The translations under genes were made by a program, and so were the position numbers. The notes beneath the pieces were generated by a model, which worked only from the letters and a program-made list of their open reading frames with translations, ran no database searches and was not told where the DNA came from. Source: Paracamarosporium sp. OC-R06-R3 (Eukaryota > Ascomycota > Dothideomycetes > Pleosporales > Didymosphaeriaceae). From it: a stretch of DNA of 64,000 bases. The stretch is taken from the NCBI GenBank assembly GCA_019828545.1, contig JACVRA010000124.1, positions 124,001-188,000 on the forward strand. The letters run 5' to 3'. Position 1 is the stretch's first letter; every line of letters begins with the position of its first letter. This document shows positions 31,480 through 40,765 of this stretch, piece by piece.

Positions 31480-32070
31480 TACAGTTGAGCCGACCAGCGC
31501 CAAGATTACGCGAGGTTTTCGCGGAGCTCCTTCCTTCCACACTGGTGCCCCGCGTAGCTCCTTCAGCCCGATGGCGTCTTCAGTCACCAGCTGGCCCTAG
31601 CCTACCCCGCGTTAGCCTCAGCGTGTGGGGCTTCGAGCTGCGAAAGTCGAGCCCCAAGCATCGCATTGACCATGAACGAGGCGCACCCATGTACGTACGT
31701 TTACGGCTTAGCGTTTACCACTGGCCCGCGCGTCCACTCAACAGACCACGGTTGCGACTTGCTCTGCCATGCAATCCGTTTCTCCAGCGATACAGCCTTG
31801 TACATTGCATGCAGAGTAGAGGCTGCGAGCTGCGAGGCTGTGAGGTGCAAAGCTGCGAGGCAGGCGCTACAGTGGGTCACCCAGCATCGTTGCAATTCAC
31901 GGCCTTGGCGCCCATCGTTAAACATCCACGCCAAGGTTCCACAAAAAAGCTCGTTTTTATTGACTGTTCAGTTGCCAGCCAGCCACGTGCTTGTCGCACT
32001 TCCATTTCCATCTCGTGTCCTTGTATTGGTCGAGGCGCGCGGCATGGTACGCGAACTGGACTTCGCTGTC
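31480..32070 (+). repeat. Longest composite repeat copy: families A, tail and start-proximal block
   Basis: Order: A block 31485-31635; spacer with gtttacggcttagcgtttac (also inverted at 26200); a minisatellite remnant (gctgcgaggctgtgaggtgc); the block at 31866-31920; a tail ccacgccaaggttccacaa then agctcgtttttattgact (31925-31980, also at 51950 and inverted at 34965-35010). It ends with ttccatttccatctcgtgtc and ggcatggtacgcgaactgga (32005-32062), shared with 34260, 38035 and 50450. It directly abuts the Zn2Cys6 exon at 32071. Confidence 0.75.
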
Positions 32071-32328
32071 ATGGCCAGCAGCAACAGCCAGCCCATGGGC
32101 TCTCCCCTCCCGCCGCCGCAGCAGCACGGAATGCCGCAGTACTATGCGCATCCAGGACACCCGCCGCTTGGCCAGCCTATACCCATGGGCCTACAGCATC
32201 TCGCCATGCGCTACCAGCTGCCGCCCCAGCCCGGCGAGCAGAGGATGATGTCGGGCGGTCGCCACAAGAAGGAGATCAAGCAGCGCACCAAGACGGGCTG
32301 CCCAACGTGCCGCAAACGGAGAATAAAG
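32071..32328 (+). pseudogene. First exon of a Zn2Cys6 transcription factor, rest of gene missing
   Basis: Open frame of 86 codons starting MASSNSQPMGSPLPPP, Pro/Gln/Met-rich, ending with the start of a binuclear zinc cluster (HKKEIKQRTKTGCPTC, then RKRRIK). It stops at a good splice donor (gtacgtgtg at 32329). In this family the next exon would carry the remaining cysteines. No such exon follows: the next 100 bases lead into the ctctctacacttgatctgca repeat word. A repeat ends exactly before the ATG. I read it as a captured or stranded exon. It could still be transcribed. Confidence 0.75.
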
Positions 32329-33090
32329 GTACGTGTGCAATCGAGCTCGACGGTGCGCGTGGAGCGTGTTGAAGGTACGGGCACGTACTTGGAGACTGCG
32401 TGCTGTGCCTGTCTGCTTTTACCTTCTCTCTACACTTGATCTGCAACCCGCAACCCGCGACCGTTGATGCCGGCGGCGTAGGCGCGTCGTCCTGCCTCAG
32501 CCGCTTGGGCCTGCGGTGAATGGCGCTCGTTCCTGGCCAAGGGAACTCGCAGAGATGCGCCCTTCCTGCTGCTTTGCATCAATTGCAGGGCAGAGCGTCT
32601 AGGGCTATCAGCACGCGGCCTAGGAGTAAAGGGGCGTAACAAATTATTGTAGATGCATTTCTGCTTCGCGCTCTAGCAGGAGACATAGGCAATAGGATTG
32701 CGTATTGCGGGGAGCAGTCGACGTTTTCAAGGGTGCGGGCCATACGCTCGACGAAGCTGCACTATGTGCGCCAGCATCGTCTAAGGAAGCTACGCCGATA
32801 AGAGAGACACATGCTAATAAGTAGAGGATAGCGTCTTGTTCGTGTTTTGGTTTGACCTGGTCAGGCGGAGGTCGGCGCTGTTGCGAGGTGCTGCGACCTG
32901 GTCCGGTTCGTGTTCGGCGTGTTGGAGAGACAACTCGTTCAGAACGTCTCTCAAAGGACTTGCGCTTGATGAACCCGAAATCATGACATTTGATGGTCCT
33001 GAGGTTTTCGATGGCAGTCTACTCCCGTATGGCGTGGGAATAGCCGCAGTACTTTTCGCCAAGCGTCTTGCTCTGCCTTGTCTACGGACA

Positions 33091-33147
33091 GCAGCCGCGG
33101 CGCCCGCATTGCTCGGAAACGTGGTTATCTGGAAACCAAGTCCCGGC
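33091..33147 (+). pseudogene. Possible fragment of delta-1-pyrroline-5-carboxylate dehydrogenase
   Basis: One open stretch reads TAAAAPALLGNVVIWKPSPG. The part PALLGNVVIWKPSP is the signature around the NAD-binding region of fungal P5C dehydrogenases (proline catabolism). Flanking residues do not continue the family in any frame I can follow. The match is short but distinctive. Confidence 0.45.
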
Positions 33148-34234
33148 AAGCAGTCTCATCTAGTTCAGTTTGACTTGTTGCAAAGTTTGCTCATGATTCG
33201 GCGCCGTCCAGAGAGCCGGCACCGGAAGCTCAACGGCCGGAAGCACGCCGGCAGCCGCGCAGTCTGCAGAGGAATTTTTCTGCTCCTCGCGTGCGTCTGA
33301 GGAAGGCGTCTCTGGATTCGATCTCTTTGCTTGCACCTATTTCATCTACGCGTCCGCTATTCCCTGTCGCGTGAGCGCGTCGCGTCATCGCCCTTAAAAC
33401 GCACTCGACGCACTCGACGCACAGAGCTGCTCAACAAATTTGGCGAACAAGACAAAGACGAGGTAGGTCGTGGGTCGCAGGTCGCGGGTCGCAGATCAAG
33501 TGTAGAGAGAAGGTAAAAGCAGACAGGCACAGCAGGCACACGGGGTGTCGCAGTGCTGGCACACTGCGATACCTCGCGCATCCATCTTGACAACGCTATC
33601 ATCTACAAATCACCATGCAATCCATCTCTTCAAGACCGACGCAGACAGGTAAAGAAATTCGTGGACGAGGCGATGGGGGAGGGGAGCATCGCGTGGATGC
33701 AGGAAATCCTCAACGCTGTCGCTGCTACAAAGTCGGGCTGAGCAACGGCGACGACGTTGAGATGGGTAGAAAGAAAAGGGCGAATACAGGGTGTATGCGA
33801 AAGGCGTATGCGCCGGGATAGTAGGCGTACGCATTGTTGGGGTGGCCGTGGATCGACTTAGATAGCATCTCTTTTCATCCCATAGCCATAGAAAAGATCG
33901 ACTATTCCCTTCGTTAACGAATTTCATAGCATTAATGATACTGTGAGATGGCGAGGGTCGTGAGGGAGGGAACCCGCGGTTGGAGCAAGAATGCGCCTCA
34001 GATAATAGCGCTACCATTAGTATCAGCGCAATTGTCTTCGAGCTCTTCGCATAGTGTTGAAATTGAAAATTATTAGTTCGATGCGCGAGGTGCAATTGGA
34101 GGCCGGGGAGCGGTCTCGACGTGCCATGGCTGCGGAAAGGCAGAAGATCGGCTCGGAAAATGCAAAGTACCTTAAAAAAAACGATGACATCTTCCACTGT
34201 GAGATCCACAAAGTGAATGTACAAAGTGAAAAAC

Positions 34235-34420
34235 GCCACCGCCTCGACCAATAGAAGGACGCGAGGCAGAAATGGAAGTGGGAAGCATAGACTACGACGG
34301 AGCCGCGTTCAGTCAGGCCCGCCCACCCACCCACCAAGCAGCCGGCTGGACGGCTACACCGCGTTCCGCATACAGACGCGGCGTTGGCGTTGGCGTTCTA
34401 GAATGCGTTGAAATGGAAGT
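34235..34420 (-). repeat. Dispersed repeat, inverted copy of 50320-50500
   Basis: Words in order: cctcgaccaatagaaggacg, cgaggcagaaatggaagtg, ggctggacggctacaccgcg, gcgttggcgttggcgttct. The reverse complement of 50320-50500 has the same words with few changes, so the two copies lie 16 kb apart in opposite orientation. Confidence 0.85.
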
Positions 34421-34689
34421 GCGAAGCGCGGGCTCCCGCCAAGTACGTGGCTGGCTGGCAGGGCAGCTGTACCGCCTTCTGGCTGCGCAGGTCGCGGGTT
34501 GCGGGTTGCAGGTTGCAGATCAAGTGTAGAGAGAAAGTAAAAGCAGGCAGGCACAGCAGAAAATGTAGGTGCAGGAGGTTCAGGAAGGGGAGCGACCCAA
34601 AGATTGGCTGTTTTTATCTCGCAGGGGGGCAGCAGGAGATAGCACGCAGCATGTTGAGGAATTCAAGCATCTCTCCAAAATCACGACCC

Positions 34690-34890
34690 CTGCCCGCCCT
34701 ATGCCGGTCCGTACGTCTGCAGCCACTTAACAGCAGCAAATTTCGCTGGAGCAGTCCCTGCTGGTCGCGGTAGCGTCGCCGCCAGCACGCACACGTCCAG
34801 TTCCGGTGGAATGCTCAAAAAAGGGCCGACTTGCAAGGCGACGTCAAGCAGCAGCTCAATAGGTAGCCTATAAGTAAGGAGACATAGCAC
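34690..34890 (+). repeat. Dispersed repeat family C, copy 1 (others at 36140-36245 and 36476-36630)
   Basis: Shared words: tatgccggtccgtacgtct, cgctggtcgcggtagcgtcg, ccagcacg, aaggcgacgtcaagcagcag, cttaataggcagcctg (the last with small changes). The copy at 36476 is nearly full length; 36140 has only the right half. All are in the same orientation and each is followed by a 'gcgtagtccagtt' type word. Confidence 0.85.
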
Positions 34891-34934
34891 AGCAAAGCGT
34901 AGTCCAATTCGCGTACCATGCCGCGCGCCTCGAC

Positions 34935-35015
34935 CAGTGGAAGCACGTGGCTGGCTGACAACTGAATAGTCAATAAAAACGAGCTTTTTGTAGAACCTTG
35001 GCGTGGCAGGCTAAC
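34935..35015 (-). repeat. Dispersed tail repeat, inverted copy of 31925-31990
   Basis: Contains cacgtggctggctgacaact, caataaaaacgagctttttg and accttggcgtgg, the reverse complement of the tail at 31925-31990 and of 51950-52010. Confidence 0.8.
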
Positions 35016-35623
35016 ATGGTGAAGGCTTTAAGCGATATCATGGATTTACGTTCCAGCAGGCCCTGATGGGTTCGACAGTTCCCTGGTGTGGCCACTCTTG
35101 ATTGCCGGCTCTCTGGATCACTACCCAAGTCGCCTTTCGGCACAATGTTTTCGGAACGAGCCAACCGACTAGGCGAAGCCTCGGATTTTGCTTCATTTGG
35201 TAGGATGAAAAGAGCTCCTCAAGGAAGTGTGGCGCGTCAACGACGAAGCCCTCGCAAACGGCGACAATACCAAAACCGAAGAGAAACCCCTGGCCAGTAC
35301 AGCGTAGTCCAGTTCGCCTGTGTATGCCCAGCGGAGGGCGAGGGTGTACGCGGCGAGTGCGTCGAGGCGTTCTTCCTCACATCCGGATTCCTGGTTGCGC
35401 TCTGGGGTGCCGGGATCCTCGCAGCGGACTGTGACGACTAGTGATAGGCCCAGGATGTCTTGCTCCAGGGGACGGAGTCCATGGCTGAGTATGCTGTTCT
35501 CCATGGTTTGGCTTTTGCAACGAGTTGGGACTTGGTGAAGGAGAGCTGGGCTTTGCTTGGGAAGATTCCTGGGTGCTGGAATGTGGTTTTGCGGGGAGGT
35601 GAGTTTGGTTGGCGATGCGAAGG

Positions 35624-35965
35624 CTAAAGATACGGCATGGACTTGTAGAGCGCGTGGTCGTCTAGGAAGACTGCGATGAACTGCGCGGCTTTGAGCATGG
35701 CCGAGTTGATGTTGTTGAGGTTGTCTGCGCTGCCGATACGCACGAGCAGGAGGTATACGTCTTTTAGCATTTGCTTGAAATTTTGAATGCTGGACGCAGA
35801 CCAGGTGGAATTGGTGTAGCGGAGGATTTCTACGGCCCGCGCCCATGTTGAGGATACCCAGCCTAATTGTAGTCCTGGTTGCTCTGGGGCGCTGGTACTT
35901 ACGTGGGCTTTTAGCACGGCGCTCCATGCGTTGAAGATAGAGATGGCTTTGGCAGCGGGTGTCCC
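35624..35965 (-). pseudogene. Unidentified host-gene fragment with an intron-like gap
   Basis: The minus strand reads AISIFNAWSAVLKAH, then after an apparent 40-nt intron (gtaagtacc...ttag) WVSSTWARAVEILRYTN, SASSIQNFKQMLKDVYLLLV and AMLKAAQFIAVFLDDHALY. It looks like natural helical protein. It might be the C-terminal part of a fungal Zn2Cys6 regulator, perhaps the one whose first exon lies at 32071, but I cannot prove this. The frame does not join cleanly across the intron, and stops follow at 35624. It is surrounded by repeats. Confidence 0.4.
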
Positions 35966-36037
35966 TGCCACGCACCTCGTAGTCCAGACCACGTACTATG
36001 CTATGCACCTCATAGTCCAGTTTGTATACTATACTAC

Positions 36038-36886
36038 GAGGTAGGTCGCAGGTCACAGGTCGTGGATCGCAGGTCACAGGTCGTGGATTGCAGGTCGCAG
36101 GTCGTGGGTCGCGGGTCACGGGTTGTAGTGCGTCTGCAGTCACTCAATAGTAGCCCCTGGTAGCGTCGCCAGCACGCACGTCTCCAGTTCCAGCAAGGCA
36201 ACGTTAAGCAGCAGCTTAATAGGCAGCCTGTAAGTGCGGAGGTACAGCATAGCACAGCACAGCGTAGTCCAGTTCACGTACTATGCTATGAGGTAGGTCG
36301 CGGGTCGCAGGTTGTAGGTTGTAGGTCGCAGGTCGCAGGCACAGCACAGCACCTCGTAGTCCAGTTCACGTACTAAACCACGAGGTAGGTCGCAGGTTGC
36401 GGGTTGTAGGTCACAGGTTACGGGTCGTGGGTCGCAGGTCGCAGATCAAGTGTAGAGAGAAGGTAAAAGCACAACTTTTACCCGCCCTATGCCGGTCCGT
36501 ACGTCTACAGCCACTCAACAGCAGTCCCCGCTGGTCGCGGTAGCGTCGCCAGCACGTACGCCTCCAGTTCCGCCAAGGCGACGTCAAGCAGCAGCTTAAT
36601 AGGCAGCCTGCAAGTAAGGAGGCACAGCGCAGGTCGCGGGTTGCAGGTTGCGGGTCGTAAGTCACAGATTGTGGATCGCGGGTCGCGGGTCGTAGGTCGC
36701 GGATCAGAGATCATGGATCGGAGGTCATGGATCGGAGGTCATGGATCGCAGGTCATGGATCGCAGGTCATGGATCGCAGGTCGTGGATCGCAGGTCGTGG
36801 ATCGCAGGTCGTGGATCACAGGTCATGGATCGCAGGTCGTAGGTCGCAGGTCGTAGGTCGCAGGTCGTAGGTCGCAGGTCGCCTCC
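36038..36886 (+). repeat. Arrays of an 8-14 bp repeat (ggtcgcaggtcgtggatcgc type) interspersed with family C copies
   Basis: Tandem stretches at 36038-36120, 36290-36345, 36385-36450 and 36629-36886, in which ggtcgcaggt, ggtcgtggatc and ggtcatggatc words follow one another. The last stretch is the longest (about 250 bp). It is mirrored as an inverted array at 37505-37662. Short related stretches occur at 33460-33500, 34490-34525 and 37353-37402. Confidence 0.9.
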
Positions 36887-36904
36887 AGGAGGCACTTATC
36901 CATC

Positions 36905-37330
36905 TTTACGCCGAAACCCTTACTTTCCTTGCCACGAGCATGAAAGCCTTCGAAAAAAGCACCACAGGTACTTTCGGATATCTGATTCTCATTATGAGAT
37001 TGTGTGTTGATGATATATAGGTCGTATCCTCCGCAATGCAGTGGCCACATGTGGCGCGCCCGATAGATTGAAAGCCATTCAGGCGGAGGAAGAAGACGTG
37101 CGAAAATAGACAGCACTGGCCGACGCCCAAAATGCACAGCAGTTCACAAAATCAGCTGTGGATACGCTACGCGATGTAGATCTTCGCGTCCGTAGGTTAA
37201 TAGACGTGTTGAAGCTGGTGTTGAAGTGAATGTGGGCAATCTTGTCGGTGAAGATGGCATTGAACATGGTGGCCAGCGACTTTGCCAAGGGCGAGGTGCT
37301 GACGATGTTCCTCCACGTGGCCGTCAACGA
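36905..37330 (-). pseudogene. Possible fragment of nitrogen permease regulator 3 (NPR3/NPRL3)
   Basis: The minus strand from 37330 reads LTATWRNIVSTSPLAKSLAT then MFNAIFTDKIAHIHFNTSFN, which resembles the NPR3 segment that precedes its SEACIT-complex core. Further on, in another frame, IYRARHMWPLHCGGYDLYII resembles the later NPR3 block with RAR, PLH and YI residues. The intervening part is missing and frames are broken, so this is a relic. It lies inside the inverted repeat arms described nearby. NPR3 in fungi acts in amino-acid sensing upstream of TORC1. Confidence 0.45.
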
Positions 37331-37504
37331 TTCTCGGGTCTCCTTTGCGGTTGTGGGTCGCGCAGGTCGCAGGTCGCAGGTTGCGGGTCGCGGGTTGCAG
37401 GTGGGTATCCAACGGGTAAGCGATCACATGACGTCGGCGCCGAAGCAGCTAGTGGCCGACAGGGGCCCGTGCCATGTCGACGGAGAGAATAGCAGCAGGC
37501 TCAA

Positions 37505-37662
37505 GACGATCTGCGACCTGCGACCTACGACCTGCGATCCATGACCTGCGATCCATGACCTGCGATCCACGACCTCCGATCCATGACCTCCGATCCATGA
37601 CCTCCGATCCATGATCTCTGATCCGCGACCTACGACCCGCGACCCGCGACCCGCTACCTCGT
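37505..37662 (-). repeat. Inverted arm of the short-repeat array
   Basis: Reads cgacctgcgatccatgacct and ccgatccatgacctccgatc repeatedly. Its reverse complement reproduces the order found at about 36670-36755, including the odd word cggatcagagatcatggatc, so the two arms derive from one array. Confidence 0.9.
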
Positions 37663-37714
37663 GGTATGGTACGTGAACTGGACTACGAGGTGCGTGGCAT
37701 AGTATAGGCGCTCC

Positions 37715-37905
37715 TCTGCGCCGTTATCTTGACTAAATCCTAGCGGCGCAAGCACGCGGCGTCGTCATCTTTTGACTAAGTTCTATCGGCGTGAGCAAAC
37801 GGCGAATGTCTCTGCGCCTTCATCTTGATTGAATCCCAGCGGCGCAAGCACGCGGCGCCATCATCGTTTGACCGTATCCTATCAGCGCAAGCAAGCAGCG
37901 TATGT
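37715..37905. repeat. Tandem repeat, about 97-bp unit made of two related halves
   Basis: Four half units of about 48 bp, each with an 'atctt-tgact-a-tcct-' start and a 'cggcgcaagcacgcggcg' end. Half 1 pairs with half 3 and half 2 with half 4 (cggcgtgagcaaacggcgaa against cagcgcaagcaagcagcgta), so a 97-bp block was duplicated. Confidence 0.75.
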
Positions 37906-37999
37906 CTCCGCGATGGCCGCGTGCCCGTAAGCTATGCGATCTCAGAGGCGTATAGGAGCTATTTGCGTTTTGAAGCGTGTTTGTTGAGCTGTACATGGT

Positions 38000-38240
38000 C
38001 TTAGACTGGTCAGTTGGCGCGCAGCCTACGCTTTCTACTTCCATTTCCATCTTGCGTCTTTGTATTGGTTGAGGCGTAATCCATGGCGTGCTATACTTGT
38101 TCACCTACTTGAACCATCTCTCAACGCACTCCTCCCCGTAGATTGCTATGCGGTACTATACTATAGACCCAACGTAGCAAGCTAGCCAGCCAGCCAAAAC
38201 TCCCGCGCGAGTCCCAGGCCCAGGAAAGCACACTGAGTCT
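38000..38240 (+). repeat. Dispersed repeat, direct copy of 50430-50670
   Basis: Shared words in the same order: cttccatttccatcttgcgt, ttgtattggttgaggcg, catggcgtgctatacttg, ctcctccccgtagattgc, gctagccagccagccaaaac, tcccgcgcgagtcccaggcc. Differences are scattered substitutions and small gaps. Confidence 0.85.
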
Positions 38241-38754
38241 AGAGGGCGATAAAATTCTCCTTCGCGACCGTATCAAAGACGGCGTATTTCAAGAGTTTAA
38301 TCTCTCCGGGACAGATCGCAAGGGGATACTCTTGTTCTCCAAGCAAATTAGCACCAAAGAATCTTGAAAACGGTTTCACTCAAAAGCAAATCATAACTAA
38401 TTAGCTTCTTTCTTCTCACTGAGAGTATAAGAGCTATCGCCTTGGCACTGCTGCTACCGATGCATCTGCGATGTCTCTCTCTCGTTTTCAAGGGGAGAAA
38501 AGGTAGCTTTGGCAGGCCCAGCAACACGGAAGCTTCATCATTTACAGACGCTCAGTTCTTCCATATCTTTAATTGCTTGACAGTCCTTTTTAGCAGCTAA
38601 GAGAAGAGGTGAAGCCCTTGAACGCATTACACGGGTCGAACGAAGGGTATACATTAGGGGAAATTTTAAGAGTGATATCATTCATAGAGACGGTGCTATA
38701 CACAATACTCAACCAACTAATAATATAACAAATCCTTCTTAGTTATACATCACT
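38241..38754. other. Gene-free interval
   Basis: Transition from the repeat patchwork into the 3' side of the sugar-porter gene. Only short interrupted frames; no recognisable element. Confidence 0.45.
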
Positions 38755-40381
38755 TCACGCATCCGCCTCATCGAAATGATAAGAACCCATCTTCCTCGGC
38801 GGGACACGAGCTGCAAATAACGCGTCGACCTCACGGTTCGTGCGGCCTTTGAGCTCCGGGACATACAGCCAGGACCCAAATGTCGCTATCGCAGCGAGGC
38901 CGCCGAAGACGAAACCGACCTTTCCCTTCAGATCTGCCTCGTCTGGATTAACCATGTATGGAATGGCGATGTTCATGATGATGCCGAGAACAGATTGTGT
39001 CGCCGTTGCGAGAGCGGCGGTGTGCGCTCTCAGTCCCATGCTGGATGTCTCGCCCAACAGTACGAAAGCCATAGCGCCGATAGTCATGAAGTAGACAAAG
39101 GCGTAGATGACGGTGCAGGACGCTTGAACCCATTTGGATGGACCGGTTGGTATGACGTCCATGATGCCGATCAGAAGTAGCAGAGCGGTGAGGGTTGTCA
39201 TACCGCCAACGAAGACCTTGCGACGGCTGTACGAGTGGACAATAAACCAGCTCGCGATATTCCCGGCTACACCACACGCCGTGACACCAACACCGAGGTC
39301 GAAAGAGCGACTTGTATCCAGGCCAGCAAGCTGGAAGAAGTACGTCGAGTATCCAAGCACAAATATGATGCCAACGAAATGCTGGCACGCGAATACTCCC
39401 GTCGAGATGCAACTGCGCAGGATGTTGGTACCCCGGAAGCAGTCGACGAATTTCGACTCCATCTGGCTCTCTTCTTCCTGGACCGTGACCTTGAGCATTG
39501 CAAGTTTATCACTGACGTCGGTTTTCTTGCCCCATAGTCTCTGCAAAGCATCAAGAGCTTGGTTATCCTTTCCGTTGCGGACCAGGTACCACGGAGATTC
39601 TGGCGCCCAGGGCAGGCCGCACACGAGGAACAGCGAGAAGAACAGCTGGATAGCGAACGGCGCAGCGTATGCCCAACGATCGGTCCTCTCACCGAAGCCC
39701 TTGACGACTGCGTTCGATAGCAACTGCCCGATAGCAATGCCAAGGTTGATGCCAGAAGTAGAGATCCCTCGGAGGACCACGGGTGCGATCTCGCTGCAAA
39801 CAAGAGGTCCGATCGTGAGGTAGAATCCAAGTCCTAAGCCTAATATGAGCTTTGATGCTAGGAAGGCACCCTTGCTAGGAGCGAACATCTCTCCGAAGGC
39901 ACCGCCGGTGCACAGCAAGATGCCGCATAACAGCGAAGCTCGTCGACCCATCTTATCTGCAAGCGTACTGCATGCGAATCCTCCAAACAGCTGACCGACT
40001 GAGCTGATCATGTTGAACGCAGTTTGCCAGCTGGCAGGCAAGACAGGTTCACCCTCGAAGATGTATCCGAAATCTTGGTGGAAGGAAGCGACAGAGATCA
40101 TGGCTCCGTTGATCTGGGCGTCGAATCCCCTGTCGAGGTGTATTAGTTGTTGTTGGAGAAATTCAACTTGTCCAGGTGTTTTCTCACCATCCAATGGCAC
40201 ACATTGACCAGTAGAACGACCATCCTATGAGAGCTGGATGGTTCTTCAGGACTTCTTTGAGGGTGAGCTGGTGCTCATTGATGTTGTCGGCAATTGCACG
40301 CTTGGTCTCAGTGATGCTGTGATTCAGCTCGTTGGGGTTGAGGGATTCCTCGTGGTGCGTGACAGAAGACGGCTTCTCCAT
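38755..40381 (-). CDS. MFS sugar porter (alpha-glucoside/maltose permease-like)
   Basis: Minus-strand exons 40381-40188 and 40129-38755, intron 58 nt; 522 aa. It starts MEKPSSVTHHEESLN, has a cytosolic N terminus of about 50 residues and then twelve predicted membrane helices. Sugar-porter marks: GFDAQINGAM in helix 1, LADKMGRRASLL between helices 2 and 3, PESPWYLVRNGK after helix 6, and VPELKGRTNREVD at the end. The N-terminal block (TLKEVLKNHPALIGWSFYWS) is typical of the fungal maltose/alpha-glucoside:H+ symporter group; the exact sugar is a guess. It is divergent from a Zn2Cys6 regulator and near a GH5 glycosidase, which suggests a sugar-use module. Confidence 0.88.
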
Positions 40382-40765
40382 ACTGGATGATCGTAAGAGG
40401 AAATCAGAACCAGAGATAGATGCGCGTTGGTCTCCAGGGGGCCATTACGTGCGACTTTATATTGCTTGAAGCGATGAAGCTGCGCGCTAATGATGGTTCT
40501 CGACGTGGAGATAGCCTGATCGATCGGAGAGTCGGTGTACCAAACATACATGCGAAACCTGGGGTAAAATGTGGAGGACGATACTCCGCGATGGTATGCC
40601 GGTCTAGGTCCGTTTAGGTGTTATTGGACCATTTGTTGGTCACGCCCAGGGTCTTGTCGGCGCACCAAGTCTAGCCTAAGCAAGCGTGGCGACGGCGACT
40701 CGCCAAATGAGCGACATTCCGCGCTCCATCTCCCTTTCTTCACCCACACATCTCTTGACACGGAT
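40382..40765. promoter_or_regulatory. Shared promoter between sugar porter and its likely regulator
   Basis: 384 bp between divergent start codons. No exact inverted CGG triplets of the Gal4 type could be assigned with confidence. The arrangement suggests co-regulation, as is common for transporter/regulator pairs. Confidence 0.45.

Noticed and set aside
35193..36143. 316-codon minus-strand frame
   Set aside because: Reads through repeat arrays and joins unrelated pieces; only the fragment at 35624-35965, in another frame, has protein texture.
36038..37662. Regularly spaced short repeats reminiscent of a CRISPR array
   Set aside because: Fungal nuclear DNA, unit length 8-14 bp without unique spacers, no cas genes; it is a degenerate tandem repeat.
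38241..38754. Possible transposase relic on either strand
   Set aside because: No frame longer than a few dozen codons and no DDE or helix-turn-helix pattern that I can defend.
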